Below, one piece after another: positions 20,340-31,479 of a stretch of DNA of 64,000 nt. The notes beneath the pieces are model-generated. The model worked only from the letters and a program-made list of their open reading frames with translations. It was not told the DNA's origin and made no database searches. Position 1 is the stretch's first letter, and every line of letters begins with the position of its first letter. Made by a program: the position numbers and the translations under genes. The stretch comes from Candidatus Symbiopectobacterium sp. 'North America' (GTDB lineage: Bacteria > Pseudomonadota > Gammaproteobacteria > Enterobacterales > Enterobacteriaceae), in assembly GCF_015762685.1 (NCBI RefSeq), contig NZ_PEHF01000081.1, forward strand, positions 1-64,000. The letters run 5' to 3'.

Positions 20340-22249
20340 ACTTTCAAAGCCTTAATGGCATCTTCCACGCTAACCCGCTGCAACAGCGACGCTGGCGGCT
20401 GTTTCGGCAGTTCCGGACAAAGTCGTTCTATTTCCGTCAACAGTTGTATCGCCTGCGCCTGGCTCCAACGCTCGTGGTCACTGTGCAGCTGTTCCGACAA
20501 CCAGGTCGCCAGTTGCTCAGGCGTGCACGCAGGTTGCAAAGCAAGATAGCCTAACAGTTCAGAGATCAAGTTTTGTAAATTTTGTTGGCGCAATGGTAAA
20601 GGTACAGCACGCAGTAGCGCCCTCTGGGACTCCAGCGCGATATCAATACCAAACTGCGCCAATAGCGCCTGATGATGAAGAAGCGCTTCGCGTTCATTTT
20701 TTTCTACGGCCAAACGTTGTGGAATCAATAATGGCTGGGGACGTAACCCTTGTTCCTGCGGCAACAGCTGCGCCCGCTTGAGGTAGCGCTCGGCGTGCGT
20801 CAGTGACACCATCGCCAACCCGTGCTGATACTCCACCAGTGCGAAACTGGGCGGAAACACGGTTAACAGACGGCCGAAACCTTGCGCCATGCTGACCGGT
20901 TCCAAATCAGGCACAGGCGCTGACACGACGCTGTCGATGGGTTCTTGAACCGCCTCCGCTATCGACGCGGGTTTCAATAAAGTCTGGTAAAGCTCACCCA
21001 GTTTTTTCTGGTAGGGTGCGCCAGCGAGGGGCATCGGCCCTCGCCCTTGTGTTTGAGAAGCGCGTGACTGATAGGCCGGGGCACTCTCCTTCATCTGGCG
21101 TGCCGGAACGTCTGCCGCTTTCGGCGACGCATGCTCTACCGGACGTGCGGGCTGCGCAAACTGGTTTTCCCCTGCGGCGATGCGATTTTCCGGCTGCCAC
21201 GCAATGGCTTTGCCTGCCACATCGGAGGCCATGGCCGTCAACGGCAGCTCAGACGCCTGCTGTAATACGCTCACTACCGCCTGATAGATAAAATCGTGCA
21301 CCAAACGCGACTCATGGAAACGCACTTCGTGCTTAGCCGGGTGCACGTTGACGTCAACCTGGTGCGGATCCACTTCAAGAAACAGCAGGTAGGCAGGCTG
21401 CTGCTCACCGTGCAAACTATCCTGGTAAGCCTGGCGGATAGCGTGATTAATCAGCCGATCGCGCATCATGCGTTGATTGACGTAGCAATACTGCATATCG
21501 GTCAGTTGCTTTGCGCCCTCAGGATCGGCCACCCAGCCGTGGATGGACAAATCGCTGTGCTGCCACGAAATACGCAGCGCGTGTTGCAAAAACAGCGGCC
21601 CGCAAATACTGCCAACACGGCGCTCATGCTGTGAGGCGTCCGGCGCGGCGCGGTACTGGCGGATCGTTTTACCATTATGGTTAAGGGTAAACGCCACATC
21701 GAAGCGCGCCAGCGCGATGCGACGCACCACTTCATCAATATGCGCGAATTCTGTCTTTTCTGTGCGCATGAATTTGCGCCGCGCGGGAGTGTTGTAGAAC
21801 AGATCGAGCACTTCCAGCGTGGTGCCCACCGGATGCGCCGCCGGTTTTACCGTCACCGCCATATCTCGGCCTTCCGCATAGGCCTGCCACGCTTCATTCT
21901 GCTCCGCCGTACGGGACGTCAGCGTTAAGCGCGAAACTGAACTGATACTCGCCAGCGCCTCGCCGCGAAAACCCAGGCTGATAATCGCTTCGAGATCGTC
22001 CAGCGTGGCAATTTTGCTGGTTGCATGACGCGCCAGCGCTAAGGCCAGATCGTCTTTGCCAATTCCAGTGCCGTTATCACGAATCCGAATACGTTTTGCC
22101 CCGCCGCGATCGATATCGATATCAATTCGGGTCGCCCCGGCATCGAGACTATTCTCCACCAGTTCCTTCACCACGGAAGCGGGACGTTCCACCACTTCTC
22201 CGGCGGCAATCTGGTTAGCCAGTTGGGGAGGCAAAACCTGAATCGGCAT
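20336..22249 (-). CDS. mutL: DNA mismatch repair protein MutL
   Basis: 637 residues from [23 protein letters not shown] (E. coli 615; the extra length is in the variable linker). The GHKL ATPase motifs ([37 protein letters not shown]) and the C-terminal dimerisation domain are present. Nine upstream in-frame codons are not part of the family start. An intact MutL means the many small indels in this window are not explained by loss of this gene. Confidence 0.97.
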   Translation of the reverse strand: MPIQVLPPQLANQIAAGEVVERPASVVKELVENSLDAGATRIDIDIDRGGAKRIRIRDNGTGIGKDDLALALARHATSKIATLDDLEAIISLGFRGEALASISSVSRLTLTSRTAEQNEAWQAYAEGRDMAVTVKPAAHPVGTTLEVLDLFYNTPARRKFMRTEKTEFAHIDEVVRRIALARFDVAFTLNHNGKTIRQYRAAPDASQHERRVGSICGPLFLQHALRISWQHSDLSIHGWVADPEGAKQLTDMQYCYVNQRMMRDRLINHAIRQAYQDSLHGEQQPAYLLFLEVDPHQVDVNVHPAKHEVRFHESRLVHDFIYQAVVSVLQQASELPLTAMASDVAGKAIAWQPENRIAAGENQFAQPARPVEHASPKAADVPARQMKESAPAYQSRASQTQGRGPMPLAGAPYQKKLGELYQTLLKPASIAEAVQEPIDSVVSAPVPDLEPVSMAQGFGRLLTVFPPSFALVEYQHGLAMVSLTHAERYLKRAQLLPQEQGLRPQPLLIPQRLAVEKNEREALLHHQALLAQFGIDIALESQRALLRAVPLPLRQQNLQNLISELLGYLALQPACTPEQLATWLSEQLHSDHERWSQAQAIQLLTEIERLCPELPKQPPASLLQRVSVEDAIKALKV

Positions 22250-22291
22250 GCGAGTTCCTCTGTTATTGACGCACACGCGTCGCGAACGGCA

Positions 22292-23971
22292 TCAGGCAGA
22301 CGGGATAATCAGCGTCTGCCCAAGTTGTACCGTGCCGGACGTCATGTCATTGGCACGTTGGATCTCCTTCATACTTACACCATATCGCATGGCGATGGCA
22401 CTCAGGCTATCTCCTTTTACCACTTTATGTTTGACCGGAACGGCGGTACGCGGCACCGGGGCCGATGCAGTCGATGTGCGAGCCCCCGCAGGAATGCGCA
22501 ATTTCTGCCCCACCCAGACGCCATTTTTTTTCAGATTATTCTCACTGCGCAACGCCGCCATACTGACGCCGTAACGCGCCGCGATACCTGAAAGAGAATC
22601 ACCGCGCGCCACGGTATGGCGCATGGTCGCTTTACTACTGGATGCCGAGGTCGTGGGCGTTGCAGCCTTACGGTTGACCGGCTGTACGAACGGTCGGTTT
22701 CCCTGCTTTGGGACGGATTGTACTGGATGCGCCTGGAAATAGCTGCGCAACCCCCGGTAGATCGCCGTGGCGATTTTATCCTGATAATCGCTGCTTCCCA
22801 GAAGACGCTCTTCGGTCAGGTTGCTGATAAAGCCCGTTTCCACCAACAACGAGGGAATATCCGGCGAACGCAGCACGCCCAGGTTGGCGTGTTCCGGACG
22901 GCGTTTGTGCAACGACCCGACGCGCTGTATTTCCTGCAACACTTTGACCGCCACGTCATAACCGACGCGCTGAGAGTGACCAAACTGCAAATCCAGTACC
23001 GCCTGGCTCAGGTAAGGATCGGCACTGTTGTTTGCCAGCAGATCCCCTGCGCCCCCCAACAATTCCGACTGCTTCTCGTGCTGTTCCAGCCAGTTAGCCA
23101 TTTCACTATTAGCACGCCGATTGGAGAGCACCCACATGGAAGCACCGGAAGCCCCACGGTTTGGCGCGGCATCCGCGTGAATGGAAACCAGCAGGTTGGC
23201 ACCTTGCTTACGTGCTACATCGGAGCGACCCATGACAGAGATGAAGTAATCACCGTCACGCGTCATCACGCCTTTAAAATTAGGATCGCTATTAAGCAAA
23301 GTATGTAATTTGCGCCCAATCGCCAGCGTCACGTTTTTCTCGCGCAAGCCAGAAGGCCCAATAGCACCGGGGTCCTGCCCGCCGTGTCCGGCATCAATGG
23401 CGACGATAACCGGTTCGCTGGCACCGCCAGAACGCGGTGTTACTGCACGTGCGGAGGCAATGCTGTTCACCACCACTGTAGGTTTGTTGTTAAACGGATT
23501 GCCACCCGATTCAATCGGTGCCGTGTTACGGGTTTCGCGCGTAACGGAAGTCACTGGCGGTGCTTTTGTCACCTTCGCTTTCTGCTGCCCGGCAACGGTA
23601 AACACCACGTTAAACCCTCCGCCAGCTTTCTGTGTCGCGGCGCACGTTTTGGCCGGCTGGGTCAAATCCAGCACCAGTCTCAGGCTCTGTGCATCCTTCG
23701 CCTGACTGGTACGAATACTTTTGATAATGTTTTGCCCGCTGTACTCCAGCGGCAGCCCTTGAATCATCCCCGTCTGCCGGATGTCGATCACTACCCTATC
23801 CGGGTTGTTAAGCGGGAAAAAGGCATAGATCGGTTGTCCGCTGAAATTAAGGCTGACCGTCGCCTGATTATCACCGTTTTCCACCTTGATATCAGAGAGG
23901 TTGGCGGTCCAACCCGTACTGGCCAGCAGCAGCCCAGCCCACATCACCAGAGCGAGCACGCGTTTCATCAT
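22292..23971 (-). CDS. amiB: N-acetylmuramoyl-L-alanine amidase AmiB
   Basis: 559 residues with a signal peptide ([23 protein letters not shown]-type). An AMIN domain follows at ~25-135, then a linker, the Amidase_3 catalytic domain ([21 protein letters not shown], zinc His; later [17 protein letters not shown]) and two C-terminal LysM repeats ([19 protein letters not shown] and [20 protein letters not shown]). E. coli AmiB (445) has no or fewer LysM, so this is the longer form found in other enterobacteria. It splits septal murein under EnvC control. It overlaps the tsaE stop. Intact. Confidence 0.95.
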   Translation of the reverse strand: MMKRVLALVMWAGLLLASTGWTANLSDIKVENGDNQATVSLNFSGQPIYAFFPLNNPDRVVIDIRQTGMIQGLPLEYSGQNIIKSIRTSQAKDAQSLRLVLDLTQPAKTCAATQKAGGGFNVVFTVAGQQKAKVTKAPPVTSVTRETRNTAPIESGGNPFNNKPTVVVNSIASARAVTPRSGGASEPVIVAIDAGHGGQDPGAIGPSGLREKNVTLAIGRKLHTLLNSDPNFKGVMTRDGDYFISVMGRSDVARKQGANLLVSIHADAAPNRGASGASMWVLSNRRANSEMANWLEQHEKQSELLGGAGDLLANNSADPYLSQAVLDLQFGHSQRVGYDVAVKVLQEIQRVGSLHKRRPEHANLGVLRSPDIPSLLVETGFISNLTEERLLGSSDYQDKIATAIYRGLRSYFQAHPVQSVPKQGNRPFVQPVNRKAATPTTSASSSKATMRHTVARGDSLSGIAARYGVSMAALRSENNLKKNGVWVGQKLRIPAGARTSTASAPVPRTAVPVKHKVVKGDSLSAIAMRYGVSMKEIQRANDMTSGTVQLGQTLIIPSA

Positions 23972-24450
23972 GGCGTTTCACTCTCCGGCAGGGGAGATAT
24001 CTGCGCCAAAATAGGCTCACCCAGCGCCGATATGGCGATCACCTGCGCGTGTCGCCCTTGCGCTTCATAGTTCAGATGCACTTCAAGATCGGCGCTAGGG
24101 AGAATGCCTTCACCCTGCTGCGGCCACTCAATCAGGCAGATGGCATCCTGCGTCACGTAGTCGCGGATCCCCATAAATTCCAGCTCTTCTGGATCGGCCA
24201 GACGGTAAAGGTCAAAATGATACACCGCCAGCGGTGACAGCGTGTAAGGCTCCACCAGCGTATAGGTGGGGCTTTTCACGTTGCCCTGATGGCCGCGCGC
24301 CTGAAGGAAGCCGCGGCTGAACGTGGTTTTACCTGCGCCCAGAGCGCCAAAAAGATAAATACTGCATGCGCTGTCGCAGGCCTGCGCCAACGATGCCCCT
24401 AATGCGATGGTAGCTGCCTCATCCGGTAGCGGAAAATCTACTTTTTTCAT
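23968..24450 (-). CDS. tsaE: tRNA t6A biosynthesis ATPase TsaE
   Basis: 160 residues from [22 protein letters not shown] (E. coli 153). Walker [18 protein letters not shown] and the conserved [34 protein letters not shown] and CLIEWPQQG segments are intact. It works with TsaB, TsaC and TsaD to make threonylcarbamoyladenosine at A37 of ANN-decoding tRNAs. It overlaps amiB on one side and the nnr remnant on the other, so it presumably relied on the nnr promoter. Confidence 0.95.
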   Translation of the reverse strand: MKKVDFPLPDEAATIALGASLAQACDSACSIYLFGALGAGKTTFSRGFLQARGHQGNVKSPTYTLVEPYTLSPLAVYHFDLYRLADPEELEFMGIRDYVTQDAICLIEWPQQGEGILPSADLEVHLNYEAQGRHAQVIAISALGEPILAQISPLPESETP

Positions 24451-25887
24451 TCTGTCTTTTCTAAGGGTATCCACTCAGGATTAACATAGCGGGACAATAC
24501 TGGCATCAGATCGGTTGCCAACATCCCTCGCGTGCCGCGCTGCTCGGCCAGCGCATCGGCCGCTGCGCCGTGCACCACACAACCAGCGCAAGCCGCTGCG
24601 TAGCGTGACAATTTTTGTCCAAGCAATGCGCCGATAATACCAGACAACACGTCGCCCATGCCGCCGCTCGCCATGCCAGGATTGCCGACATCAACCAGCG
24701 CCAACGCATCAGACTCATCGGCAATCACGGTACCCGCCCCTTTTAGCACGACCGTGCCGCCATAGAGTTGTACCAGTTTCTGGGCAGCAAGTAAGCGATC
24801 ACTTTCAATCTCCGTCACTCGGCAATTCAGCAGGCGGGCCGCTTCCCCCGGATGTGGGATTAAAATACGATTTTGACGTTTAAAAGGGCTCATTGCCAGC
24901 AGGTTTAGCCCATCGGCGTTCCACAGCATGGGTTTGTTACAATTTTCCACGGCGCGCAGTGCGCTTTTCGCCCAGCCATCTTGCCCCAGGCCTGGCCCAA
25001 TCACCACCACGTCGGCCCAGTCAAGCCCTTCACGCAGGGTGGCATCACTCAGCGCTTGCACCATCAGTTCCGGGCGTGCCATCAGCAACGCCGCCTCGTA
25101 TTGCATGTGAGTGAGCACTCGCACCAACCCCGCACCACTGCACAATGCGGCTTCTCCTGCCATCGCAATAGCGCCCCCCATTCCGGCATTCCCCCCCACC
25201 AACAGCAATCGGCCATGATCGCCTTTGTGCGCCAGCGGCGAACGAGGCGTCAGCCAGCCTGGTAAATGTTCACGGGATAAACGCCGTATCGGCGCGGGAT
25301 GCTGTTGCAACCAGCCTGAAAGACCCAAATTCGCATAATGTAACGCGCCGACACAAGCGCGTGCCCTGCCCGTCAACAGCCCCGGTTTTAACGCAATAAA
25401 GGTAACGGTGCACGCTGCAACGATCGAGTCTCCTGCACAGGCGCCAGTTTGCGCATTCAACCCGGAGGGAATATCCAGTGCCAGCACTGGCGCTGCATGG
25501 GCATTAGCGCGCGCGATCAGCGCATCATAGGGAGCACGCGGCGCGGAGGATAACCCAGTCCCCAGCAGGCCGTCGATAATCAAATCAATTCCGTCAGGCC
25601 AAGGGGCGTCGAGCGTCAATGCTACATCCCCCCCATGCTGCCATGTCGCGTAGGCACACTGTGCTTCCTCTGGTAGAGGGCGTACAGCCTCGCACGCGAC
25701 TACGGTGGTTGCAATCCCTGCGGCGCGCGCAAGCGTAGCCATCGCCGCCATTGTTGCCATGCCCGCACAGCACCAACCAACGGCGAGCATTGGGGTAGCA
25801 GCGACAGGCATATTGGTAAGCGGTTTCTCCAGCGCGTTGCATCAACGCATAAAGCGTGGTTTCCGTTTGCCGCGCGGCTTCAGGCAT
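24447..25887 (-). pseudogene. nnr: NAD(P)HX epimerase/dehydratase, frameshifted and 5'-truncated
   Basis: This bifunctional metabolite-repair enzyme (515 aa in E. coli) is readable in two frames. EAARQTETTLYALMQRAGETAYQ ... CGHGNNGGDGYACAR (epimerase start) lies in 25594-25887. LARAAGIATTVVACEAVRPLP through the dehydratase (HKGDHGRLLLVGGNAGMGGAI, GAGTV, NPGMASGGMGDVLSG) lies in 24447-25811. The shift is at about 25735-25755. About 31 N-terminal residues of the E. coli protein are missing. The homology stops exactly where queG homology begins on the other strand, so a deletion has joined the two coding regions. Confidence 0.92.
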
Positions 25888-26901
25888 GGCTGGATAAGCA
25901 GTATCACGGTGAAATGGCGTGGATGGCGCGCCACGTTATGCTGCGCGCGCGCCCGCATGAACTGTTGCCCGGTACGCTGCGCGTTATCAGCGTGCGCATG
26001 AATTATCTGCCCGCCAAAGCGGCCTTCGCCAAAAACACTGAATAACCCGACGCTCGGTTATGTTAGTCGTTACGCGCTGGGGCGTGATTACCACAAGCTG
26101 TTGCGTCAGCTGCTGAAAAAGTTGGGTGACCGGATACAGGAACATTGCGGCAGCCTGCAATTCCGCCCCTTCGTCGATTCTGCACCGATTATGGAGCGCC
26201 CGCTGGCGGCCAAGGCCGGGTTAGGTTGGGTGGGTAAACACTCGCTGATCCTCAATCGGGAAGCGGGCTCCTGGTTTTTCCTTGGAGAACTGCTTATCGA
26301 CCTGTCGTTAGCCGTCGATCAACCGTTGGAAGAGCAGTGTGGACGCTGTGTCGCATGTATGACAACCTGCCCTACCGGGGCCATCGTTGCGCCTTACACC
26401 GTGGATGCCCGACGCTGTATCTCCTACCTGACCATTGAACTGGAAGGTGCCATTCCCGAAGCGTTGTGTCCGCTGATGGGCAACCGTATTTACGGCTGTG
26501 ATGATTGCCAACTGATTTGCCCCTGGAACCGTTTTTCCCAGCTTACCGATGAAGATGATTTTAGCCCGCGCGCCGCGCTGCATATGCCTGCGCTGCTGGA
26601 CCTGTTTCAGTGGGATGAGGCAAAATTTCTACGCATCACGAAAGGTTCAGCCATCCGCCGCATCGGTCACCAGCGTTGGCTGCGTAATATCGCTGTGGCG
26701 CTGGGGAATGCCCCCTACGAGGAAAATGTTGTGCTAGCCTTACAAGCGCGGCTCGGACAGAGCACGCTGATCGATGAGCATATTCACTGGGCAATTGAGC
26801 AACAATTGGCACGCCGTGCGGCTCAATCTATCGACATGCAGTTGCCGCAGAAAAAACGGCTTATTCGTGCTATTGAAAAAGGATTACCGCGCGATGCCTG
26901 A
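25878..26901 (+). pseudogene. queG: epoxyqueuosine reductase, 5'-deleted and frameshifted
   Basis: QueG (379 aa in E. coli) reduces epoxyqueuosine in tRNA. Homology starts abruptly at LQAWLDKQYHGEMAWMARH (E. coli residue ~40) at 25878 and runs to AKAAFAKNTE. A TAA then follows because of one extra base near 26040 (aacactgaat|aacccg). The next frame continues GYVSRYALGRDYHKLLRQLLKK to PRDA at 26901. The iron-sulfur Cys motifs (CGRCVACMTTCPTG, CDDCQLICPW) survive in the downstream 266-codon frame. The first 39 codons and the start are deleted together with the nnr start. Confidence 0.93.
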
Positions 26902-27330
26902 GGTGTTGCCAGACGGTCATAACATCCTGCCCCGCTCTGTGCATAAATATAAAACTCCTTGCCAATCAATCCGTGAAGAAAGTGCAAGTGATCGCCTTAA
27001 CATTTTGACAAGTTATTTTTATCAATAAATATCAGTAAGATATAAATATAATTTTGACAATCTTGCGACAGATCATTTTACGCAGGGAAAGAGAAACCTG
27101 TGGATAAGTCTGTTAAGAAAATTATGACATTTTATATTACATGAAACGCAAAAGAGATGAGTAAACACTTCGACACCCGAAAACACGCTGCATAAAAAAT
27201 AGCCTACTACGCGAGCGGGACGCAATTTTGGACTGGTTAGTCTCGGAGCACAAGCGATTTATCTTTCATCTGCGATTGAACGCCTAAAATATAATCACAG
27301 AAACGATATTGTACCACACCAACGATCGGA
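26902..27330. other. AT-rich intergenic region
   Basis: 429 bases between the queG and metI remnants, both of which end here. No gene or tRNA is recognised. E. coli has its tRNA-Gly cluster and orn after queG; neither is here. Confidence 0.5.
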
Positions 27331-28551
27331 TCATCGTCGATGAGCCAACGCGCGCACCAAACGATCGCCGATCGATTGCACGCCCTGAACTAAAATCACC
27401 AGAACCACCACCGTACCAGCCATCACCTGATCGTTAAAACGCTGATAGCCGTAGCGGATCGTCAGATCCCCCAGACCACCACCGTTAAGGTCACGCCAGC
27501 CAAAATGGTTGGCAGCGCTTCTGGCAGCAACACTTTGCCGATCACGTGCCAGAGCGATCCCCCCCATTGACTGGATCGCCTCAATACGTCCGCGTTCAAC
27601 CTCATCCAACGCATTTTCCACTACGCGGGAAGAAAAGGGAAAAGCTCCGATGGTGATCGGTACGATCGCCTCCGTACTTCCAAGCGTGGTGCCCACGATC
27701 AGACGGGTCAACGGGATCAGTGCAATCAACAACACCACAAACGGTAGCGATCGGCCAACGTTGATCACCGCACCCAACCCCCGGTTTAACCAGGATAAGG
27801 GCGCAACCCCGTCAGATCGCGTGATAAACAACACCACGCCCAACGGCAGGCCAATCAGAACGGTAAACAGCGCTGCCAGCCCCACCATGTACCCCGTCTC
27901 TAATGTGGCATTCCACATCAGCGCGGCGTGATCGCAAATGGCTTTTACCACCGACAGTTCGTGCGTGATCAACACGATCGTCACACCTAACTGACGGTTG
28001 ATGTTTGCCAGCAGCGCCAACACCGATGCTGTGGTTTCAGGATCGAGCGCGCTGGTCGCCTCGTCACACAGCAAATACCTCGACTTCGCCGCCAAGGCAC
28101 GCGCAATGCCGACACGCTGTTGCTGCCCACCGGATAACTGCGAAGGGAAGGCGCGCGCTTTATCACTGAGCCCCACCCATTCCAACAACGCGCTGACTCG
28201 CGCTTCACGCTCGTGACGCGCAACCCCAGCTATCTCAAGTGGCACGGCAACGTTGTCCTGCACATTACGCGCATGCAGCAGATTGAAGTGCTGAAAAATC
28301 ATGCTGGTGCGCTGCCGATGCTGGCGCAACGCCCGTGGAGAGAGTGCGCTAATCTCTTCACCATCCACCACAATCCGGCCCGATGAGGAACGTTCCAGCA
28401 GGTTAAGACAGCGCAGCAGCGAGCTTTTACCCGCACCGCTACCTCCCAAAATGCCATAAACAGAACCCTCGGGAATCGTCAGCGACACGTCATCCAATGC
28501 GGGACGATCGCAACCTGGGTAACGTTTTCCCACGTGTTCGATGACAATCAT
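27331..28551 (-). pseudogene. chimeric remnant of metN (ATPase) fused to metI (permease)
   Basis: The open 406-codon frame is not a natural protein. Residues 1-~212 are a MetN-type ABC ATPase: Walker [10 protein letters not shown], signature [29 protein letters not shown] and [15 protein letters not shown]. The frame then jumps at [28 protein letters not shown] into a MetI-type permease. About 130 MetN residues (regulatory C-terminal domain) and the first MetI codons are deleted. Inside the metI part a G7 run (27559-27565, G6 expected) shifts the frame, producing the nonsense [19 protein letters not shown] further deletion restores the frame at [15 protein letters not shown]. Neither product can be functional. 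It is coupled to metQ by an ATGA overlap. Confidence 0.92.
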
Positions 28552-29360
28552 GGCTGCTGGCTCGCCACCGGGATCACCGAACCGTTATAGCGCTGCGCAA
28601 TAAAATCGGCGATGGCTTTGGATTCCAGATCAGCGGCCAGCTTTTTAATGCGCGGATCGTTTTGCAGGGCGGGCGTCGTCACCAATATGTTGGCATACGG
28701 GTTATGCTCTGCGCGTTCTAACCTCAGCGCATCTTTGGCCGGAACCAGCCCCGCTTCCAGCGCATAGTTGCCGTTGATCACCGCCCGATCGACATCGTCC
28801 AGCGAGCGCGGAATCTGCGCCGCTTCCACTTCCTTGATCTTCAGCTTTTTCGGGTTTTCCGCGATATCTTTCGGCGTTGCCTGATCCTTGGCCGGATCGC
28901 TGTAGCCCGGTTTCAGTTTCACCAGCCCCTGGCTCTGTAATAAATACAGTGCACGGCTGAGGTTGGTGACATTGTTCGGTACGGCCACCGTGCAGCCTTC
29001 CGGCACCTCGCTAAAGCTTTTGTGCTTACGTGAGTAGACACCTAACGGCTCCACGTGCACAGTAGCAGCGACTACAAACTGTTTCTCCAACGCTTTTTCC
29101 TGATCGCGCAGATAGGGCACGTGTTGGAAATAGTTGGCATCCACATCGTCATGCGCCAGCAGCTCGTTGGCGTTTACACCGCTGGTCAGTTCGATCACTT
29201 TCAAGGCGTTCTGTGGATAAATTTTCTGCACCTGAGCCAGGATCTCACTGTGGGGCACGGGATCAGCAGCTACGCGCAGCGCTTGCGACGCGGAGGCAGA
29301 GAAGGTCACGCTAACGGCTAATGCAACACTGCTGACAAAAAATGCAACACGCTTATTCAT
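28548..29360 (-). CDS. MetQ/NlpA-family substrate-binding protein
   Basis: A 270-residue NlpA/MetQ family periplasmic binding protein: signal peptide ([27 protein letters not shown]), then [52 protein letters not shown] and [14 protein letters not shown]. No Cys at the cleavage region, so it is probably soluble rather than a lipoprotein. The frame is intact, but its transporter partners downstream are a broken metN-metI chimera. The operon order oxygenase-metQ-metN-metI differs from the housekeeping metNIQ. It suggests a specialised organosulfur or methionine-derivative uptake system. Confidence 0.9.
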   Translation of the reverse strand: MNKRVAFFVSSVALAVSVTFSASASQALRVAADPVPHSEILAQVQKIYPQNALKVIELTSGVNANELLAHDDVDANYFQHVPYLRDQEKALEKQFVVAATVHVEPLGVYSRKHKSFSEVPEGCTVAVPNNVTNLSRALYLLQSQGLVKLKPGYSDPAKDQATPKDIAENPKKLKIKEVEAAQIPRSLDDVDRAVINGNYALEAGLVPAKDALRLERAEHNPYANILVTTPALQNDPRIKKLAADLESKAIADFIAQRYNGSVIPVASQQP

Positions 29361-29434
29361 ACAGGCTTCCTTTTATCGCTTCGTTTTTGGTATTGGGGGT
29401 TTATGCCTGCCGCAAAGGCAGAGACAGAAAAGCG

Positions 29435-30454
29435 TCAATGAGCGGCGTGTTCTGCTTTCGCTACCACATTGGCGTAATAACGCTGTGCAACATCAGGATG
29501 CGAGCGCAGCCGCCCTTTCAGGTAGTTCCAACCTACATCACGCAACAAGGGATTGAGCGGATCGCTGGTCGGCCCCTGTGCCAGACGCGCCACCTGTGGA
29601 GGCAGTTGATACACCGGCACCACCGCATCCAGCTGTGCACCGAGGAAAAAGGCGATGGAGAGGCGCTCCTGCCCGGCAGGCGGTGAGACCACACGGTGCA
29701 CCGTGGCACGCAAATAGCCATTGGTCGCCAGTTCCAGTAGTTCACCGATATTCACGACAAAGGAGCCCGGCAGCGGCGGCGCATCAATCCAGCGATCGGG
29801 GGCCACCTCGACCTGTAAACCAGCCTGCTCATCCTGCAACAGGAAGCTCAGGAAACCTGAATCTTTGTGCGCCCCCACGCCTTGCTGGCTACCCTGTGCC
29901 GATTGCCCCGGATAACGAATCAGCTTGATATGTTCGTTAGGCTTTTCACCGTACAGTGCATCAAAGGTGTGTGGCGCTAACGCCAGTGCCTCAGTAAAAG
30001 CACGCAACAGTTGCTGTGCCATGCCGGTCATCGCTTGTTGCCAGGTCAGCAGCGTGGTTTTCAGTGCAAGCTGAGCTTCTGGCCACAAATTGGGACCTTG
30101 TAATTGCCACCAACGGGGGGACTGCGGTGTCAATTGCAGGGTGGTGCGTTCAGCGCCAATATCAAACTGCTCACGCCAGTCGGGTTGGTTGCGCGTCAAC
30201 TTGGTCCCGGCACGGTTGTAGCCGCGAAAATGGGGAGAATGGATCATGGCAACACGCTGTTTTTCCTCATCAGGCAAGGCAAAGAAAGCGCGAGCCTGCT
30301 GCTGTAGCGTTTCGGGAATACCGTGGTGAGTGAGATAAAAGAAACCGACATCGCGGGCGGTTTCATTAAGCGAGGTTAAAAACGCCGGCCGCTGTTCGGG
30401 GTTGCCGTGCAGGTGTGATAAATCAAAGAGAGGTAGTCTGTTTATGGTACTCAT
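29435..30454 (-). CDS. isopenicillin N synthase-like Fe(II)/2-oxoglutarate oxygenase
   Basis: 339 residues from MSTINRLPLFDLSHLHGN; five upstream codons are optional. The DIOX_N domain (VGFFYLTHHGIPETL, HFRGYNRAGTKL) precedes the 2OG-Fe(II) domain with iron ligands His196-x-Asp198 (VGAHKDSGF) and His253 (TVHRVVS), and the co-substrate motif Arg264-x-Ser266 (ERLSIAFF). The substrate is unknown. Its place at the head of a MetQ/N/I-type transport operon suggests it acts on the imported sulfur compound or amino acid. The frame looks intact. Confidence 0.88.
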   Translation of the reverse strand: MSTINRLPLFDLSHLHGNPEQRPAFLTSLNETARDVGFFYLTHHGIPETLQQQARAFFALPDEEKQRVAMIHSPHFRGYNRAGTKLTRNQPDWREQFDIGAERTTLQLTPQSPRWWQLQGPNLWPEAQLALKTTLLTWQQAMTGMAQQLLRAFTEALALAPHTFDALYGEKPNEHIKLIRYPGQSAQGSQQGVGAHKDSGFLSFLLQDEQAGLQVEVAPDRWIDAPPLPGSFVVNIGELLELATNGYLRATVHRVVSPPAGQERLSIAFFLGAQLDAVVPVYQLPPQVARLAQGPTSDPLNPLLRDVGWNYLKGRLRSHPDVAQRYYANVVAKAEHAAH

Positions 30455-30787
30455 TGCGTACTCCATCAATTATTCCATGCTCAACCGGAAAATAAATGCA
30501 GGAGCCGCAACAACAACGATAGCCCGTCATGGTTCACCTCATCAGGAAGCGGAGTGGTTTCAGAGCGTTCACCTTTATCAGCGCAAAGCTCCTACCAGTA
30601 CAAAGTAAAGAAACCGATGTTTTTCGACATCTGATGCTATTAATCCTGAATTACAGCGACGGGTAAAATACAAAGAGTGGCAAAGTTAAGCAGTGCTTTA
30701 GCTATGCGACCCACTTTGTCGTTGTGACGAAGGGGATAACCACATGTCACCGGGCGCTATTGGGAGACATCGCCCGATCGTATAGGG
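30455..30787. other. intergenic region upstream of the oxygenase operon
   Basis: About 330 bases, with no gene recognised. It should carry the oxygenase-metQNI promoter on the minus strand and the end of the tetR-type transcript. Confidence 0.45.
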
Positions 30788-31354
30788 CTACAGGTGTTCT
30801 GACGACGTAGCCAGCGCTACTAACAATCGCTGGATATCCTGCGGCGTGGGTGTCTCACGGGTAAATAAAATGCGGTACATCATAGGAGCAATAACGCGCT
30901 CAATGATCTGTTGCGCGCTGGCAGGTGCTTCCTGTCGCGCCAGGGCGCGCTCACGAATCACCTCCAACTGCTGCGTGGTGAAACCGGCACACTTGCCCGA
31001 GCTTTCATGCCCCGGCGTGCCCAGCACATCGCGCAGCATCGCCCGGCCCGGCTCCTAGGCCATCTCTTCGATGTAAGTATTCAGCCAGATCTCAAGATCG
31101 CCGGTGAAAGAACCCGTGTCCTGTGGCTCGGCATCCGGACGCAGCTTTTCCACTGCTACATCGGCCAGCAGTTGGGGCAAATCCCCCCAGCGCCGATAAA
31201 GCGTAGACGGTGTCACCCCCGCGCGCGTCGCAATGGCGGGAATGGTGAGCGCCTGACGCCCCATCTCCTGTTCCAATTCGCGGACCGCCTGGTGAATCGC
31301 CGCCTGCACGCGCGCGCTGCGTCCCCCCAGCCGCACACCCTGTGTGATCGCCAT
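30788..31354 (-). pseudogene. TetR-family regulator with nonsense codon
   Basis: Reads MAITQGVRLGGRSARVQAAIHQAV, with helix-turn-helix IPAIATRAGVTPSTLYRRWGDLPQLL, then a C-terminal ligand domain. The frame is cut by TAG at 31057-31055 (YIEEMA-stop-EPGRAMLRDVLG) and then continues to LATSSEHL, 188 residues in all. It is divergent from the MFS gene at 31480, with a perfect inverted repeat between, so it is the local repressor of that exporter. The truncated product keeps the DNA-binding domain but lacks the dimer/ligand domain. Confidence 0.88.
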
Positions 31355-31392
31355 CTGATACTCCCTGATCGAACAAAAAACGTTTATTGACA

Positions 31393-31421
31393 CCACTAAA
31401 GCAAAATATTTGCTTTAGTGG
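31393..31421. promoter_or_regulatory. TetR-type operator
   Basis: Perfect 13-base arms ccactaaagcaaa / tttgctttagtgg around a 3-base centre lie between the divergent tetR-type and MFS genes. It is the obvious binding site for the regulator. Confidence 0.8.
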
Positions 31422-31479
31422 AAGAATATCTGTAGCGTTGTTAACGCATAATCTTAGCTTTTATACCACAGGACACGCC

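Noticed and set aside
25705-26001. 98-codon plus-strand frame at the nnr/queG junction
   Set aside because: It is mostly the antisense of nnr running into an alternative frame of queG; it matches no family and is explained by the deletion junction.
27190-27240. Short similarity to the tRNA-Gly 3' end (gagcggga) after queG
   Set aside because: Only about eight bases match; no cloverleaf can be drawn, so it is not a tRNA remnant or an att site I can support.
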